Below are positions 23,052 through 34,219 of a DNA stretch of 64,000 bases, piece by piece. A program made the position numbers and the translations under genes. Origin of the DNA: Sternotherus odoratus (taxonomy: Eukaryota > Chordata > Testudines > Kinosternidae); NCBI GenBank assembly GCA_032164245.1, contig JAVMKO010000021.1:13584285-13648284 (forward strand). The letters are read 5' to 3'. Below the pieces are notes generated by a model. It had not been told where the DNA came from. It worked only from the letters and a program-made list of their open reading frames with translations, and did no database searches. Every line of letters starts with the position of its first letter. Position 1 is the first letter of the stretch.

Positions 23052-23740
23052 GTGGAAACTAATTTCATTTTGCAATTAAACCTGGGCTTCAGGCCCCACA
23101 TTGGCTTTCTGAGAACTTGGGTCACAAAAGACTTTCTCCCACCTGAATGTGCACAAAATGCGAATTGCTGGGCTGGTTGCTGGGATTCATTTAATCACAA
23201 AACAAACTTCACTTCTACTGTGCTGCCATCAACATGTTCACTAATTCCCCCCCCCCCAAAGATCAGTGTTTTCTCCTGATTGAAATATGGGGGTGTCAGG
23301 GTCCTGGCAGGGAATTCTCTCTCATTAAATGAGAGAGGGGTATTTTAAGGATACAAAAGTTATTGCAGATCAGGAAATTTTCTACAGAACAATGCAAGTC
23401 GAACCATGCTGGATCAATAGTGCTGCAAACTACAAACCATCTTCGGTCTGACAGTGCTGCCACCTGCCAGTCTTCTCATTCCTGTCGGGTTGTGACACGG
23501 TAGCTGTGTACAAAGCTGGATTAGCCCTGCTGATGCCTGCATGTAAAGTTAGTATCTCAACATTGTTTTATTTTATTTTATTTTCTGTGTTTATACCCTA
23601 TAGGTTCCAGTTTGTTACACTCTCCCCTTTGCTATGTTAGTGGATTCTATTATCCAACATAGAGTAGGAATCTGGGAACGTAGCAGACTCAGATACACTG
23701 GAACTAATGCCCAGGAATGGGCTAGTGACATAGCTTTTCT
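23052..23740. other. Unassigned stretch with a small hairpin and a poly-C run
   Basis: No gene seen. A C11 run lies at 23247-23257. CTCTCTCAT (23317-23325) and ATGAGAGAG (23329-23337) form a 9-base-pair stem with a TAA loop. The stem is too short for a microRNA precursor. Confidence 0.5.
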
Positions 23741-23827
23741 GGGCCAGATCCTGAGTTGGTGTATATCCACTTAACTCCACTGAAGTCAACAGACTCACTC
23801 CAGCTTGCACCAGCTGCAGATCTGGCC
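23741..23827. repeat. Palindromic MITE-like element (GGGCCAGATC ends)
   Basis: It starts GGGCCAGATCCTGAGTTGGT and ends GCACCAGCTGCAGATCTGGCC, so the ends are inverted repeats of each other. The centre holds AACTCCACTGAAGTCAACAG. This is the short palindromic element common in turtles and crocodilians that reads AACTCCATTGAAGTCAATGG at its centre. At 87 bases it is non-coding. Confidence 0.7.
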
Positions 23828-24393
23828 TTATCTTCCAGATTTGTTAGTACATTACAGCCCCCTGGCCAAACTGTATTCTTGCCATCTTAGTCAAATAGCT
23901 TAAGTGCTGCTAATATGCTCCCCTGAAAGAGCTGTAATGTGTAATCTTGTTTTGGAAGAATAACGTGCTCAAAGGTTTCCCAGATATGGTGTAATCAGAG
24001 ACAAAACTGGTTTTCAGAAAGATGAATATACAAAATGTGCCCGTAAGAGTAAATGGATGGTGGATTGGTGTTAACAAAGAGGAGCTTTTTGTTCTTATTA
24101 AGTTCCAGCTGGAATTTCTTTACTGCATTAATACCATGTACTGGCTAGAGAAATTCAATGTGACTGATACCTAGATACCACTAAGAGAGGAGCTCTAGGA
24201 ATGTCTCCTTATGTATATCCCAAAGAGATGGCTAATAGCATTTTGCTTTTTGCTTAGATCATCAAACTTCTAGTGCATTTACCAAAAAGGACTAATACTG
24301 AATTTTTTAAAAGGAACAACAAATGTTGTGCACTTAGAGGATGCCGTGGGCCTGACACGCTTCTCCTTTTATTCCCATGTACCTCCCTTGGAA

Positions 24394-24466
24394 CAGATCC
24401 TCAGCTGATGTAACAAGGTAGCTCCACTGAAGTCAACAGTGATTTCTGCCAGCTAGGGATCAGACC
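24394..24466. repeat. Palindromic MITE-like element, worn copy
   Basis: CAGATCCTCAGCTGATGTAA, AGCTCCACTGAAGTCAACAG and AGCTAGGGATCAGACC follow the same order as the copy at 23741. Confidence 0.55.
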
Positions 24467-25545
24467 TAGACATTTTAGCTAAATTTCTCCTGCTTAGCAT
24501 GAGGAGAATTAGACCTATTGTTTAGTGTACTTGTACCTGTTCCCTGTATTAGAAATGAGGCAACATGACACAGTGTATTTCTCTTTCAAAGCTACATAGT
24601 TCTGACACCAGTAACCTTTCGCCCTCCAATTGAAGGCAGCGCTGCAGATTCCACCGGTAGGTCTGGAGATGCGTTCGTTTCCCATGCATTTTTTTAAGGT
24701 ACAAAAATATGTCATTCCACCTCTCATTATCCACTTCATCAGTCTCAAACTGTCGGGCTAATTGCCCTCACCCACTCTTCCTCCTCCTCTGACAAAGTTA
24801 AATAACAAACAGCTGCTGTCACCCTTTAGGGTACCTTTCTGCTGAGCTGTATAACTTATGGAAATGAACTCAATTAAAGAGGCTTTTAGAGCAGAACTTC
24901 TGATTACTCCAAACCATAACATTTTCCCCCCAACAATTTGGTCCTGTCATTGAGTCTGAGAAGTTGGATGCAATGTAAGTGTTTCGTGGCTTCCTCCTCC
25001 GTAGGTCTAGCTCGGAATATCAGGGAGGCCTTGGAAAAAGGAAATTTCCTTTCCACGGTGTCATGACTGAAAGCTGTTGTGTTTTGCAGTGGCACTGGTA
25101 ACCCAACAGGATTTTGGTGTTTGCGAGGGAGCCAGACACTCCTGTATTCACACAATGGGTGAAATTCACCCTCATGCAGAGAACAAGTACAAGGGTTGTG
25201 CCTGGGATCCACTTAAACCCTATCTAAACCTTGCTCTGGCCTTTAGCACGGGGATGAATTTCAGCAATGTGACAATAGGGCCATGTTGCTTTCAGGCCCA
25301 AGTGTGAATCAAAACTCAGTAAAGACCTAAAGACAAAACGGAAAGGAAGATTTGCACCCTCCTGCCTTTTCTGCCTGGCCTAAATCATCCACACTTTTCC
25401 AGTACAAGAAACCGTCAGGTGCAGAATGTCCTTCACCAATGGTCATTTCACACGCCTAAATTCCAGTTTGCACATCCAAATGCAGGATTAGCAGGGCCTG
25501 CCTTGGAAAACTGGGACCCATGTTGTATGTACACACTTAGAGACC
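24467..25545. other. Unassigned non-coding stretch
   Basis: No coding or RNA gene recognised. A phrase near 25156-25170 (GGTGAAATTCACCC, a 14-base palindrome) may be part of another worn palindromic element. Confidence 0.4.
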
Positions 25546-25580
25546 TGTGTGTGTGTGTGCGTGTGCATGCATGTGCATGC
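25546..25580 (+). repeat. (TG)n microsatellite with TGCATG variants
   Basis: TG repeats from 25546 pass into GTGCATGCATGTGCATGC. These are alternating purine-pyrimidine steps that could adopt Z-DNA. The open frame across it on the minus strand (His-Ala-Cys-Thr repeats) is an artefact. Confidence 0.9.
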
Positions 25581-25697
25581 AGAGACCTAGGCAAATATTT
25601 GTAACATCCACAGTTATATAAGAAGGATTGTACAAATGTAGACATAATAAAACACACCTGCTCCAGGGCATAGGCCAACCACCATCTGCTAGGCAAA

Positions 25698-25835
25698 GAA
25701 CAACTTGAATAAGGCACTAGACCGGAAATCAGGAAACAGTGACAGTGTCTGACTACAGGTATGTGCAACTCCCAGCACAATGGGGTCCTGATCTTGGTTG
25801 GTGCCTGTAGGCACTGCTGTCCTACAAATAATAAC
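25698..25835 (+). mobile_element. CORE-SINE pieces with L2-like tail
   Basis: A worn head (AAGGCACTAGACCGGAAATC) is followed after a gap by the tail AGCACAATGGGGTCCTGATC, TTGGTTGGTGCCTGTAGGCA and ACAAATAATAA, which is the 3' end of turtle CORE-SINE/L2 elements. The core between them is deleted or unrecognisable. Confidence 0.65.
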
Positions 25836-25979
25836 CTTGGAGAAGCACGCTGCTCCGTACTTGTGCACTCCAGGGTTTCTTGCACCTTCCTATGTAATAT
25901 CTGGAAGTCAGAAACCAGTGTCAGAAACACAACACAATAAATAGCCCACTGGTCTGATCCAGTAAGTCCTTTCCAGCAT

Positions 25980-25982
<3 letters not shown>

Positions 25983-26019
<37 letters not shown>
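25983..26019 (+). repeat. (AC)n microsatellite
   Basis: About 18 uninterrupted AC units. Read on the minus strand they produce a Cys-Val repeat in a 193-codon open frame (25448-26029) that is not a gene. Confidence 0.97.
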
Positions 26020-26022
<3 letters not shown>

Positions 26023-26559
26023 CACTCATGCTACCTTTGACTGGGTAGAGTAACTCGACACAAAGGGAGTTTTTAGGAAGGGAAGAATATCTCCTCTGAG
26101 TCTACAGTGGAGAATTGCTAGGAAGGTAGATGGTCATCACCCAAGTGAGAATTTCTCCATGACCACAGCTGGAAAGGGCCCTAGGGTATTTACTGACCAG
26201 AAGGTATCAGGAAGGGCCTCACTTTTATGCTTCATCTGCCCCAGGGTTTAAATCCAGCCTGTACTCTAGCATAACATGAGAACAAGAGTAAGGGCAGAAC
26301 AGTAGTTTGTTCCACAGTACAATGTATTTACTCCATTGAAGGGAGGGGCCCATTCCATAGCTCAGGAGTGAGCCATGAAGGTCATTGCCTTAGGTACAGA
26401 AATAAATTGTTATATATTATATCACTTCCCACACTTTGTTTATATTGTTATTACCAATGTGTGGTGGTGTATTATTAATACCAAGTATCCCATTACTTGA
26501 TGCTTCATTATTTTGCTTGTTTTATATGAATGACAATAAAAATAAATATTTTAAAATAA
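26020..26559. other. Unassigned non-coding stretch
   Basis: No recognised feature. The sequence becomes AT-rich toward 26400-26560. Confidence 0.45.
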
Positions 26560-26730
26560 GTAGCCAATCATGAAATTTCTCAGTACTAACAGTGCAGAAT
26601 TAATTCAGCATTAATGCAAATGTGATGTGCCATTTATGCAGGATCGGAGGCGCATTGTAACTTACTAATGAATGAATGGGCTGTTAATAGAGAGGATACA
26701 GATTGAACACTTTTACATTAGTGGGACTAT
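26560..26730. other. Candidate conserved non-coding element
   Basis: An AT-rich, repeat-free segment with a perfect POU octamer ATGCAAAT at 26614-26621 and TTAATTC and ATTAATG homeodomain-like words beside it. Such clusters are typical of developmental enhancers, but they also occur by chance in AT-rich DNA, and no conservation data are available here. Confidence 0.25.
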
Positions 26731-26839
26731 CTGGAAACAGAATTACAACAGGCACTACTGAGAGCTCCTCCGTTTGAAGGGTAGACGAGAGCATTTTCCA
26801 GAGCCTGAAGAGTCAGCCAATGTTAGATTTATACTGAAC

Positions 26840-26970
26840 GGGCCAGATCTCCAGCTGCTGCAAATCTGCAGAGCTCCCATTCTTGGTCAGATCCTCAGCC
26901 GGTGTAAACCAATGCAGCCCCATGGAAGTCAACAGCACTATGCCGATTTGCACCAGCCGAGGCTGTGGCC
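26840..26970. repeat. Palindromic MITE-like elements, one nested or duplicated
   Basis: A partial copy opens with GGGCCAGATCTCCAGCTGCT at 26840. A fuller copy runs from GGTCAGATCCTCAGCCGGTG (about 26885) through CCATGGAAGTCAACAG to TTTGCACCAGCCGAGGCTGTGGCC. The duplicated left end suggests one element inserted into, or recombined with, another. Confidence 0.6.
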
Positions 26971-27699
26971 GTGAATCTGCTCTCACTCACTCCAGTGCAA
27001 AGCAGGAGTCACTCCACTGGAATCACTTGTTATGCCCGTGTCAATGAGAGGAGAAGTGAGCCCCCGGGTTCTCATGTGGCACTGCAGCTTGTGCTTTGAT
27101 TCTCAGCATTTTAGGTTTTCACGTAATAGCCACAGACCCCAACCTTTCCGGATTTCCGACACACCTTTCTCTACGTTCTACCCTCTTTTCTGCCTCTTTT
27201 CCGCAGGCGATGTTGTAATTGCTGCCGAAGGGCATCTTCCAATTCCCACTGAACACAGTGGGGAGGTTTCAGTTGGGAGGTGGATCAGAGCCGCAGCATT
27301 TAGTAGGAGTCGCAGGCAATTTAGAAAAATTGGTTTGCTGAAATATTAACACAGCTACAAGATGGACAAGTAAAGTGCTGGTTTATTCCAGATCTCCACC
27401 CACACCACCCCGAGCAGGTTAGAGACAACAGCTCACAGCCAGACCAGAACTCTGCAGCAAGAGTCTCTCTAGGAAGAAGATTTGGTGAACTTTTCAATCC
27501 TCCAAAATGATTCCATCTAAATTATGGACAAAGATCCAACCCAGACAGTTCTGATTTTATCTACCCAACTTCAGCCAGCCCTAGGCCTTTAACTCATGGA
27601 GGATGCAGATGTGCTGTATAAAAGCACAAGTTAGGCATGATTCAGGAGTGATTGACTTGGTCTAGCTAGGCATTAGATAGCCAAACACCGGTCCCCCTA
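26971..27699. other. Unassigned non-coding stretch
   Basis: A 105-codon plus frame at 27032-27349 has no recognised domain. Nothing else is identifiable. Confidence 0.4.
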
Positions 27700-27830
27700 G
27701 GATCTGAGCAACTCACAGACAGTAAAGAATTCAGCTTCATGAGCCTTTGGTGAGACAGGAAAGTGCAGGGAAGAGAACCCAGGTCTCCTGACTCCATTTA
27801 GTGGCTTCACTACAAGATCCTCCTTCCTCC
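27700..27830 (-). mobile_element. CORE-SINE/MIR head, minus strand
   Basis: On the minus strand it reads GGAGTCAGGAGACCTGGGTT then CTCTTCCCTGCAC, the tRNA-derived head with its B-box (GGTTC-TCTTCC) as in amniote CORE-SINEs, preceded by a worn A-box region. The core and tail are faint. Confidence 0.6.
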
Positions 27831-28471
27831 CTAAAAGCACGAGCAGTTTTCTCTTAACCAAGGGAAAGCTGTGCTTTGAAGAATTGCCTGGCCCTGGACA
27901 GAGCACGGCTAAATATTTGTGACCTCGAGGCTGTCAATGGGGAGAGAATAGCCCTCTGCTATTTACAGGTAAAATCTTGGATTTTTTTCCTAATGAAATG
28001 TTCAGCTCTTGATTCTGTCCCCCATGATCATGCACTCCTCTCTGCACAAGAGCGCAATCACACATTTCAAAGGGCTCCAGTGAAGTTGATCGAAGATGGA
28101 TGGGGAATGGTTTTTTTCCCCCAACAATAGCTGTTGTTAAAGCTTTTGTGCACGGCTCTCCAGCTTCGGAGAAATAAGTGTGTAATCTCCATTCCGGCTT
28201 GCAAAGGAAATAGAAAATCCATACGGGCCTTTTCAAACCTATAGATTTCCAAAGCTAATATATTGCTTTATTCACAAGGGGGACGCTGAGCAAAATGATA
28301 GGCCCCTATTGAAATCCAGGCCTGCTGCTTCCCCCTTTTACCTGGGGTCGGCAATAAAGAGTGCATTTAATTGGCATTTGCAATGAAGGAGCTCTGTGAA
28401 TGGGAACATCAGTACTGAACGGTGGTGGTGTACAGGAGGTGTTAGGTGCCATTTCTTGTGCCGGGATAACC
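27831..28471. other. Unassigned non-coding stretch
   Basis: Several short overlapping frames on both strands, none with motifs. Confidence 0.4.
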
Positions 28472-28540
28472 AGTTTACACAGGAGGTCAGACTAGAGGAT
28501 CTAATGGTCCTGTCTGGCTTTAAAATCCATGACTCTGTTT
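28472..28540 (+). mobile_element. CR1 LINE 3' tail, plus strand
   Basis: TACACAGGAGGTCAGACTAG, AGGATCTAATGGTCCTGTCT and GGCTTTAAAATCCATGACTC match the last 70 bases of amniote CR1. It is severely 5'-truncated. Confidence 0.75.
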
Positions 28541-29477
28541 GCATCCTGCAGGTTATTAGATCCCGATCTTTGAAGCCCGTGGAAAGACTCCTTTTGATTT
28601 GTGAAGCTGTATCAGGCCCAGGAGGTGAAAGTCCTGCAGAAAAAGCACTTATCCAAGGCTGGGTTAGAATCTCAGTTCCTGCGCACCTTCTTCAGGGGCA
28701 CCGAATGTCCTTGATGAGTATCATTCTGGTTATTTACTTTACGTGTCCTTTAATGTTCTCTTCGGGGGAATAAATAAATACAATTTTCTAATAGAGTTGA
28801 AGATGTAAAATGAGGGATCCTCCCTAGTGTTGCAGAGGACGTGTGCTTTAGAAATGGGAAGGCTTTGAGATGAAATCTAGCTGAGTCACAAGAGTTAAAG
28901 GTGAACTCCACCCCACACTTCAATGAAGCGCTAGTTTCAGGGCTCTAAGAAGATTTAAGTGATGCATGGTCCCCATATCGAACGGACTATAAAGTGGGTC
29001 CCAGTTTAGATTGGATTAGTTACTGGAGCATTTAGATCAAGTAATAACATTGACACAGAAATCTCAGCCATGGAGTTACAGACAGTACAAGACGATCAAT
29101 CTTCTTTTGTAGCTGAGAGTTAATCTTTTAAGAAGTAATTAAAATATGGTTGGCTAAGCCAATATATCTGAATAGGAAACCAGAGAGGAGGGAACAGGGG
29201 CTGTGGGGGCAGGGGTGTGGTGTGATGGCAGCTGTGACATATGAATCCTGTTTTGAGTTTGATTTGTGATGTGTAGTGGATAATGAAGGGCTAGAGGCCA
29301 TGGTCTGACACATGCCTCATCCCTTAATGGGAGGTTGAAGACCCTAGCCAAAGAAGTTACCAACCAGCGAGAGCTTTTTTGAGCCTCAAGGTTCAAGGCA
29401 ATGGTTTGTGCTCAACGGAAAACTGCCATTTGGCTTCATCGAGAACCTCTACCCAGGCTGTGGACTAGGACTTCAAC
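28541..29477. other. Unassigned non-coding stretch
   Basis: No gene or named repeat recognised. Confidence 0.45.
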
Positions 29478-29580
29478 CCGGCAAAGCATTTAAGTATATG
29501 CTTCATTTTCACCATGTGGGTGGTCCCATTGGAGTCCATTGGATTTAAAGTTAAGCAAATGTTTAAAAACGTCTCTGAAC
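29478..29580. repeat. Palindromic MITE-like element (AAGCATTTAAGTATATGCTT type)
   Basis: AACCCGGCAAAGCATTTAAG, TATATGCTT, TCCCATTGGAGTCCATTGG and AAAGTTAAGCAAATGTTTAA follow the layout of a short palindromic turtle element that alternates AAGCA-TGCTT words around a CCCATTG-CAATGG centre. A relative lies at 37858-37915. Confidence 0.5.
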
Positions 29581-30099
29581 CCAGGCACTGGTACCTAGCC
29601 TGCAAATTAACTGTATCCTGAGAAATGCATTTCTGCCCAGATTGCAAGACTTCTTTCAAGGTTACTCAGATGCTTTCACTGTCTCTCCTGTTCAGTTTTG
29701 TATTTCGCGGCCTGTATTCACTTATTTGAGGAAATTCATTGGGACTTTACCTCATTTAAAATTCTGGGCACAATATACAAGAGTTAGCTTAATCAATGAG
29801 ATACTACTTCTGAAAAACCTCCCTTTGCCCTGGTGACGCCCTGCAGGATACTAACATTTCAGGGCTTTCTCTGCTCATCAGATAAATGCGGGCGGCTGGC
29901 TATGGGCAGAAGCCTTGCCCTCTGTACCAAAATCAGCCAAGTGCCAGAGGGGTGGGCTCTGGGGGGGGCTTGATTTCTATCAACACCATCAGAAGCCATT
30001 TGTGGTTTTGGAGACATGTTTAAAAGATGAACTGGCTGTTTGCAGAGAACTGAAAAATGGTGCCGTTACATCTCACTGATTAGGAGCCATAGTAATTGT
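29581..30099. other. Unassigned non-coding stretch
   Basis: No recognised feature. Confidence 0.45.
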
Positions 30100-30650
30100 G
30101 CTGTATAAAAATTCAGGTCACCATTTTAAAAACATTATTTTTAGCAAAACAAAAGCTAGAGTGAAAAAAGAACTATTCTGAAATCCTAGTTGTTACAATA
30201 GAAGAGAATTATTTAATAACAATATTACACAGTAAAGTCCAAAGATTGTTTTTAAGACTTTTTATTCTTTAGGTAATTAATGGAGGAGATTTTCCTTTCT
30301 TCTCTGTTTATATTTAGCTCAGTCCTTTGCAACAGATGTAAAATCATTTGGGCTAAATTTAAATTCCCCTAATTTCCTTATTACTCTACTAGCATTTCTA
30401 ACTAACTTTACAGGCTTTAACAGGACAAATTAGAATCAATGCTTCCTTTGTCTGCTTTAATAAGTAGTTGCCATTACTCCTGAGGTATTCTCAGGGCTGT
30501 GATCTTCTAAGTGCCTGTTTTCAATAGGAAAGATATAATTGTGGTTTTTAATGTTTAAAGATTAATTACACAGCAGTCCCTGCGCAAATCTGCAGCTTCC
30601 TTTCCCCTCTTGTTTGCAATTTAATGTTTTTAAATAGTTACAAGCGGGGC
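30100..30650. other. Candidate conserved non-coding element
   Basis: 550 bases of AT-rich, repeat-free sequence with stops in all frames. It holds TAATTA homeodomain cores at 30274-30279 and within 30562-30568. This is the longest block in the window that looks like unique, possibly constrained DNA. Whether it is an enhancer cannot be told from one genome. Confidence 0.25.
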
Positions 30651-31601
30651 ATCTAGAACTCTCCCATGCCAAGGGATTCAGGCCAGTTCCTCTCACTTCA
30701 GTGTTTTGGTTCTGTTGGTCTTTGGGGAACCAGGTATGTGGCTGGGTGAATAATCTATCCGTACTTCTTACTTGCTATGTGGGACATTTCTGCCATCCGT
30801 GTTAAACTTCCTGAGGGTGAAGCAAACCCTGTGGCCGAGTCAGTGAGTCCAGTTAAGTCTCATTTAGGCCTGCAAGTGTTGCATTCACCTGCTGTGGCTC
30901 CTCTCTACACACAGATGGATCTCACCCCATCAGAACAATTCCCACCCTTCCCTTCCCCAGCTGTTAAGCTATTGAGAGAGACGTCCTGCCAGCGTGTGCA
31001 CAAACCTACAACACAGCAGAACAGTTTCTCGTAGACATTGGTCTGTTTATTGGAGGGGTCCCATCAAATGACTGAGAACAGAGTCCTGCTATCCCCTCGG
31101 TCATGGTCCCTCGGCAGGCTGGGATCCTCTTCCAGTCCTCCAAGTGTGCCCTTTTCAAATGGCAGCTCCGTACCTCCACTTCTCCCTGGGGTGGGAGCTT
31201 TCAATCCAGCCACTTTTCAACTGGGTGTCTGGCTTCCATCCTGTTTGCCAGATATGTTATTTGCAGGCCAGTGAGTTTGGCAAATGCAAGTTCGCCCCAG
31301 GAGCCTGTGACAGTGCAGTTTTGCAGGGAGGCAGAAGCAGTTTCTTCCAAACTCAGCCTGATTCATGTTGCCCAAAAGGTGCACAGAATTCAGAACAGCC
31401 AAAGAGACCTGCGCCCATGGGCCCTTCCTTGGCTTAGCCTCAACCTCTCTATCTATCCTTCAGTGGGGTCTGGCTTATTCCCCCAACTCTGGGAGGGGAG
31501 AACCAGCCCATGCTGCTTGCAGCGTGCTCTGGCAGTCGCTGAGAACGTCCTCCCAGCTTTTTCACTGGCACACCCTGGCCATCTCTCTCAACACATCCCA
31601 A
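30651..31601. other. Unassigned stretch with overlapping open frames
   Basis: A 185-codon plus frame (31103-31660) runs into the poly-C tract, and other frames over the same bases are also open. No domain is recognisable. Open frames in several registers suggest low stop density rather than coding. Confidence 0.4.
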
Positions 31602-31637
31602 CCCCCCCCCACCCCCCCCCACCCCCCACACACACAC
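31602..31637 (+). repeat. Poly-C/CA simple repeat
   Basis: Runs of 9, 9 and 6 C separated by single A bases, then CA repeats to 31637. The minus strand is G-rich enough to form a quadruplex and reads as poly-glycine in one frame. Confidence 0.95.
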
Positions 31638-33124
31638 TTTTAGCTCAAGGCACCTTGTGAGCCTGTTGACGGCTTTTGATCCTTGGGGAGAGTAAAACAT
31701 CCTAGCCTGCTTAGCATCCCCCCGTCCAATGGTCCAGCCACTGAGATCTTAACTCCTTTGAAGGTTGTGAGGCTCTCTCATCTGTGCCATTGTTTTACTT
31801 TTCCTGCTCAGCTCTGAAACAACCCCTTTTACATCCTCCTTTGAATTAGCTCCATGCACTGACCTCAGGCAGCAATACACCACTGAACAGGGAAACTGAG
31901 TCACACACAAGAGTCATAAAATAATCCTACATTTTCCTCACTACATCACACGGTCCATGTGAGGGAATTCAGGAACATGCCTGCTCGGCTGTCACTAGGA
32001 AGAGCACACAAGACGCACACATGGTGCAAAGCAGGCACCTGTCCTCCAGAGGAGGTTAGAACATGATTTGATATTTGATAAACCGACAGCTTCCTGTGGG
32101 TTGGTGGAGGAATACCCGTGCAGATGGGAGTGCTAAATGCACACAGTAGTTTAAGCAGCTCTGGCTGAGACCCCCCACCCCCACCACCTCCCCCCGCCTT
32201 CTGCAACAGCCCCATTGAATTGAATAAAGAACAATAACTTTTTATATCTCTACATCCACCCTAGAGACCTGACTGGAGAATTCTATCCCTCCTTTCGAAA
32301 TCTAGAGGATAAAATAAAACTACAGAAAGGTTCTCACCCTATCAAATTCAATAGGCTTTTGGAGTAATTGCTATTACATTTCTATAGAGCCCTATTAGTT
32401 TAATCTCTCTCAAAGCCCCTAGGACTTTTCCATACATAGCACAGACAAGAAGGTGGCATTTTTGTTCTCCAGATCTCAGGTTTGAGTGGATTTGTTGGCA
32501 TCCTTCTTCTTCAAAACATCCCCTTGTTCTCGCTGGATGAACGGAGTCCAGCGAAGCCTATGTAACATGGAAAATGAGTGTAAGAAAGTTTATTTCCAGA
32601 CAGGTCTTTGTGCAGTGGGCTATGAGGAAGCAGTGTGTATTCACACACCAATCCCCACAGGCGGGGAGCTCTCAGGGGCTTATTTTTTATCTTGTGATTT
32701 TCAAGGCATCTGAACACTCAATTCCCCCTCCTTTCTCCAGCTCCCTCTGCTCTGATCCTAGCAATACACTTCCTAAATGATACAGTCCCCAGCAGTTTAG
32801 GCTCCAGGCTTCTATGGACAGGAGGCATAAAACCCTCAGTATTAACAAATGTCAACATGATGTGTATTAACAGAGAGAGTTTTCACCTGTAAGATGCAAA
32901 GTAGGACATTTGCAATCATTTATTCATTGCATGGTTAAAGAATGAAAAAAGGCATCTCAGGTTTTTAAAATAACGTTAAGTATTCGTTTGTGACCAGAGA
33001 AATATTTGAAATCAAAATACGGAGGGAGATAAAGAATGGATTTGCTTTCTTACGCCACTGGTAAGAAACAATCAAGACACTTTTCTTACCTCTTTTTCCT
33101 CTCACTGTATAGTGTACAGTCACC
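31638..33124. other. Unassigned non-coding stretch
   Basis: No gene or identified repeat. A poly-C-like patch at 32169-32197 produces a poly-glycine frame on the minus strand. Confidence 0.45.
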
Positions 33125-33188
33125 TCACGCACGTGCAGCCCTCACCCTCTCCCACACCCAACTCCCTCCCAGAGCCCGCACCCCCTTA
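33125..33188. repeat. C-rich turtle repeat, left part (split by CR1)
   Basis: CAGCCCTCACCCTCTCCCAC then CTCCCAGAGCCCGCACCCCC matches a C-rich interspersed repeat made of CCCAGAGCC-GCACCCC units. The same unit type resumes at 34220 after the CR1. Confidence 0.6.
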
Positions 33189-34219
33189 ACATAAGAACAT
33201 AAGAACGGCCATACTGGGTCAGACCAAAGGTCCATCTAGCCCAGCATCCTGTCTACTGACAGTGGCCAATGCCAGGTGCCCCGGAGTGAGTGAACCTAAC
33301 AGGTATGATCGAGCGATCTCTCTCCTGCCATCCATCACCCCCCTCTGACAGACAGAGGCTAGGGACACCATTCATTACCCATCCCGGCTAATAGCCATTT
33401 ATGGACTTAGCCTCCATGAATTTATCCAGCTCTCTTTTAAACCCTGTTATAGTCCTAGCCTTCACAGCCTCCTCTGGTAAGGAGTTCCACAGGTTGACTG
33501 TGCGCTGTGTGAAGAAGAACTTCCTTTTATTTGTTTTAAACCTGCTGCACGCCAATTTCATTGAGTGGCCCCTAGTTCTTCTATTTTGGGAACAAGTAAA
33601 TAACTTTTCCTTATCTACTTCCTCCACACCACTCATAATTTTATATACCTCTATCATATCCCCCCTTAGTCTCCTCTTTTCCAAGCTAAAAAGTCCTAGC
33701 CTCTTTAATCTCTCTTCATATGGGACCCGTTCCAAACCCCTAATCATTTTAGTTGCCCTTCTCTGAACCTTTTCTAGTGCCAGTATATCCTTTTTGAGAT
33801 GAGGAGACCACATTTGTACGCAGTATTCAAGATGTGGGCGCACCATGGATTTGTATAAGGGCAATAAGATATTCTCCGACTTATTCTCTATCCCTTTTTT
33901 AATGATTCCTAACATCCTGTTTGCTTTTTTGACTGCCGCTGCACACTGCGTGGATGCCTTCAGAGAACTATCCACAATGACTCCCAGGTCTTTTTCCTGA
34001 TTGGTTGTAGCTAAATTAGCCCCCATCATATTGTATGTATAGTTGGGGTTATTTTTTCCAATGTGCATTACTTTACATTTATCCACATTAAATTTCATTT
34101 GCCATTTTGTTGCCCAATCACTTAGTTTAGTGAGATCTTTTTGAAGTTCTTCACAGTCTGCTTTGGTCCTTACTACTTTGAGCAGTTTAGTATCATCTGC
34201 AAACTTTGCCACATCACTT
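33189..34219 (-). mobile_element. 5'-truncated CR1 LINE, young copy
   Basis: The element lies on the minus strand. Its 3' terminus is at 33189, where the plus strand shows two ATAAGAAC-type tail units, and its 5' truncation is at about 34219. It keeps the C-terminal third of the reverse transcriptase plus a 3' untranslated region of roughly 200 bases (33189-33387), which includes GATGGACCTTTGGTCTGACC. The reading frame is unbroken over about 830 bases, so the insertion is recent compared with the other CR1 pieces here. It sits inside a C-rich repeat. As is common for CR1, I see no clear target duplication. Confidence 0.95.
33388..34218 (-). pseudogene. CR1 reverse transcriptase, C-terminal part
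   Basis: The open frame runs from 34296 to 33388 (302 codons), but its first 26 or so residues come from the flanking C-rich repeat; CR1-derived protein begins at about residue 27. Residues 32-35 are Phe-Ala-Asp-Asp (34203-34192), the catalytic box with both aspartates. Residues 75-83 read KVMHIGKNN. Residues 152-165 read VRPHLEYCVQMWSP, a hallmark of CR1-type non-LTR reverse transcriptases. The C terminus carries the usual basic tail. The N-terminal endonuclease and the earlier reverse-transcriptase blocks are absent, so the product could not act in retrotransposition. No premature stop or frameshift was seen. Confidence 0.9.

Noticed and set aside
23317..23337. Hairpin as a microRNA precursor or terminator
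   Set aside because: Stem of only 9 base pairs with a 3-base loop; too short for a microRNA, and rho-independent terminators do not apply to this kind of genome.
25448..26029. 193-codon minus-strand frame with a Cys-Val run
   Set aside because: The run is the AC microsatellite, and the remainder crosses CORE-SINE and TG-repeat sequence.
31103..31660. 185-codon plus-strand frame as a gene
   Set aside because: Overlapping frames are also open, it ends in a poly-C tract, and there is no domain.
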